Positions 7,354 through 8,250 of a DNA stretch of 8,250 nucleotides are shown here, one piece after another. The DNA is from Bacteroidota bacterium (lineage in GTDB: Bacteria > Bacteroidota > Bacteroidia > JACCXN01). A program made the translations under genes and the position numbers. Position 1 is the stretch's first letter; the number at the start of each line of letters is the position of its first letter. Under the pieces are notes generated by a model. The model made no database searches. It was given only the letters and a program-made list of their open reading frames with translations, and was not told where the DNA came from. The stretch covers positions 1 to 8,250 of the forward strand of contig CANHPJ010000055.1 of the NCBI GenBank assembly GCA_947462515.1, written 5' to 3'.

Positions 7354-8250
7354 TCAACTTATTCTACTCCAATTACCTCGTCCTTTTTTTAAATATAAAA
7401 GCTGGTTTAACAGGCAGTTGTTTTCTGGCTTCTGTAAAAGAGGATCTTCGTCTAAAAGCTCCATTACCAAGTCACGAGCATATTTTAATAATTTTTCATC
7501 TTTTGTAAGATCAGCGAGTTTCAAATCTAAAACACCACTTTGCTGAGTTCCTTCAATATTACCGGGGCCGCGTAATTTCATATCTACATCGGCAATTTCA
7601 AAACCATCATTGGTTCTAACCATAGTTTCTATTCTTATTTTAGCCTCGTTTGATAATTTATGAGAAGACATTAACACACAAAATGACTGGTCGGCACCGC
7701 GGCCAACCCTTCCTCTAAGCTGATGAAGCTGAGACAAACCAAACCGTTCTGTACTCTCAATCACCATGATGGATGCATTGGGAACATTAACCCCAACCTC
7801 GATAACAGTAGTTGCTACCATTATTTGAGTTTCGTTTTTAATAAACCGTTGCATCTCAAAATCCTTATCCGCTGCTTTCATCTGCCCGTGAACGATACTG
7901 ATTTTATATTCAGGAAGCGGAAATGCTCTGGAAATACTCTCGTACCCGTCCATTAAATCCTTATAATCAAGTTTTTCGGATTCTTTTATTAAAGGATAAA
8001 CAATATACACCTGTCGGCCTAACTTAATTTGTTCGCGCATAAAATTAAATATCTGCAGCCGACTTGAATCATAGCGATGAATGGTTTGAATGGGTTTTCT
8101 ACCTGGCGGCAACTCATCAATTATAGAAGCATCTAAATCGCCGTATAATGTCATAGCAAGGGTGCGCGGTATAGGAGTAGCAGTCATGACCAAAACATGA
8201 GGTGGCTGATTATTTTTTTTCCACATCTGAGACCTTTGCTCCACTCCAAA
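7354..8250 (-). CDS. recG: ATP-dependent DNA helicase RecG, C-terminal part (5' end outside window)
   Basis: The visible 298 residues open with FGVEQR, the stretch that in RecG directly follows the DEQHR Walker B region. They continue with helicase motif III (TATPIPRTLA), the RecG stretch YGDLDASIIDELPPGRKP, VHGQM, motif V (ATTVIEVGVNVPNA) and motif VI (QLRGRVGRG at about 177-185). Next come the C-terminal signature GFEIADVDMKLRGPGNIEGTQQSG and the end GNWSRIS. Known: RecG is a superfamily 2 double-stranded DNA translocase that regresses stalled replication forks and branch-migrates Holliday junctions. The N-terminal wedge domain and Walker A/B motifs would lie upstream, to the right of the window; nothing suggests damage. 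Mfd and UvrB share the helicase motifs, but the IDELPPGRKP and LRGPG..GTQQSG blocks settle on RecG. No functional link to the por genes is implied. Confidence 0.97.
   Translation of the reverse strand, partial: FGVEQRSQMWKKNNQPPHVLVMTATPIPRTLAMTLYGDLDASIIDELPPGRKPIQTIHRYDSSRLQIFNFMREQIKLGRQVYIVYPLIKESEKLDYKDLMDGYESISRAFPLPEYKISIVHGQMKAADKDFEMQRFIKNETQIMVATTVIEVGVNVPNASIMVIESTERFGLSQLHQLRGRVGRGADQSFCVLMSSHKLSNEAKIRIETMVRTNDGFEIADVDMKLRGPGNIEGTQQSGVLDLKLADLTKDEKLLKYARDLVMELLDEDPLLQKPENNCLLNQLLYLKKGRGNWSRIS

Noticed and set aside
7319..7357. Acyltransferase start at TTG 7357 overlapping the recG stop
   Set aside because: The extra 13 residues are polar and outside the family domain. ATG 7318 gives the usual short lead to GLDSLRF. 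Coupling through the overlap remains possible but unsupported.
1..8250. Mobile elements, CRISPR arrays, tRNA or rRNA genes
   Set aside because: No transposase, repeat-spacer pattern or RNA gene signature is seen. The only gap above 40 bases is 180 bases and holds none of these.

Overview
This 8,250-base window is AT-rich and almost wholly coding on the minus strand. It suggests a member of the Bacteroidota, class not resolvable from the sequence. Three things point there: a PorU/PorV-type pair of the type IX secretion (T9SS) world with a T9SS-style C-terminal domain; signal peptides ending in the '-KAQ' style common in that phylum; and start sites without clear Shine-Dalgarno sequences together with a TAnnTTTG-type -7 box.

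Reading along the minus strand (right to left): 8250-7354 is the C-terminal part of the ATP-dependent DNA helicase RecG, whose 5' end lies outside the window. After 35 bases comes a small acyltransferase-3 family membrane protein (7318-6299). A 180-base gap follows, holding an imperfect inverted repeat, a candidate -7 promoter box and a leader hairpin. Then come a PorV-family outer-membrane beta-barrel protein (6118-5042, porV2-like) and, 28 bases further on, a very large C25 (gingipain-family) cysteine peptidase (5013 to the window edge, porU2-like). The peptidase reads open without interruption for 1,671 codons and leaves the window apparently just short of its stop. No credible gene is seen on the plus strand.

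The peptidase and barrel form the interesting unit. In the standard T9SS, the C25-type sortase PorU works with the barrel PorV at the outer membrane to remove the C-terminal signal of cargo and attach the cargo to the surface. The pair here looks like the second, poorly characterised version named PorU2/PorV2 in protein family collections: the sortase is much longer than PorU, carries several extra beta-sandwich modules and an ILEI-like region, and ends in its own T9SS-type domain. The gene order (porV2 then porU2) is the reverse of porU-porV in Porphyromonas. Both predicted catalytic residues (His632, Cys662) are present. A run of ten G bases lies in the coding strand shortly before them, so a one-base slip in either direction would switch the peptidase off. 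recG and the acyltransferase appear to be ordinary upstream neighbours.
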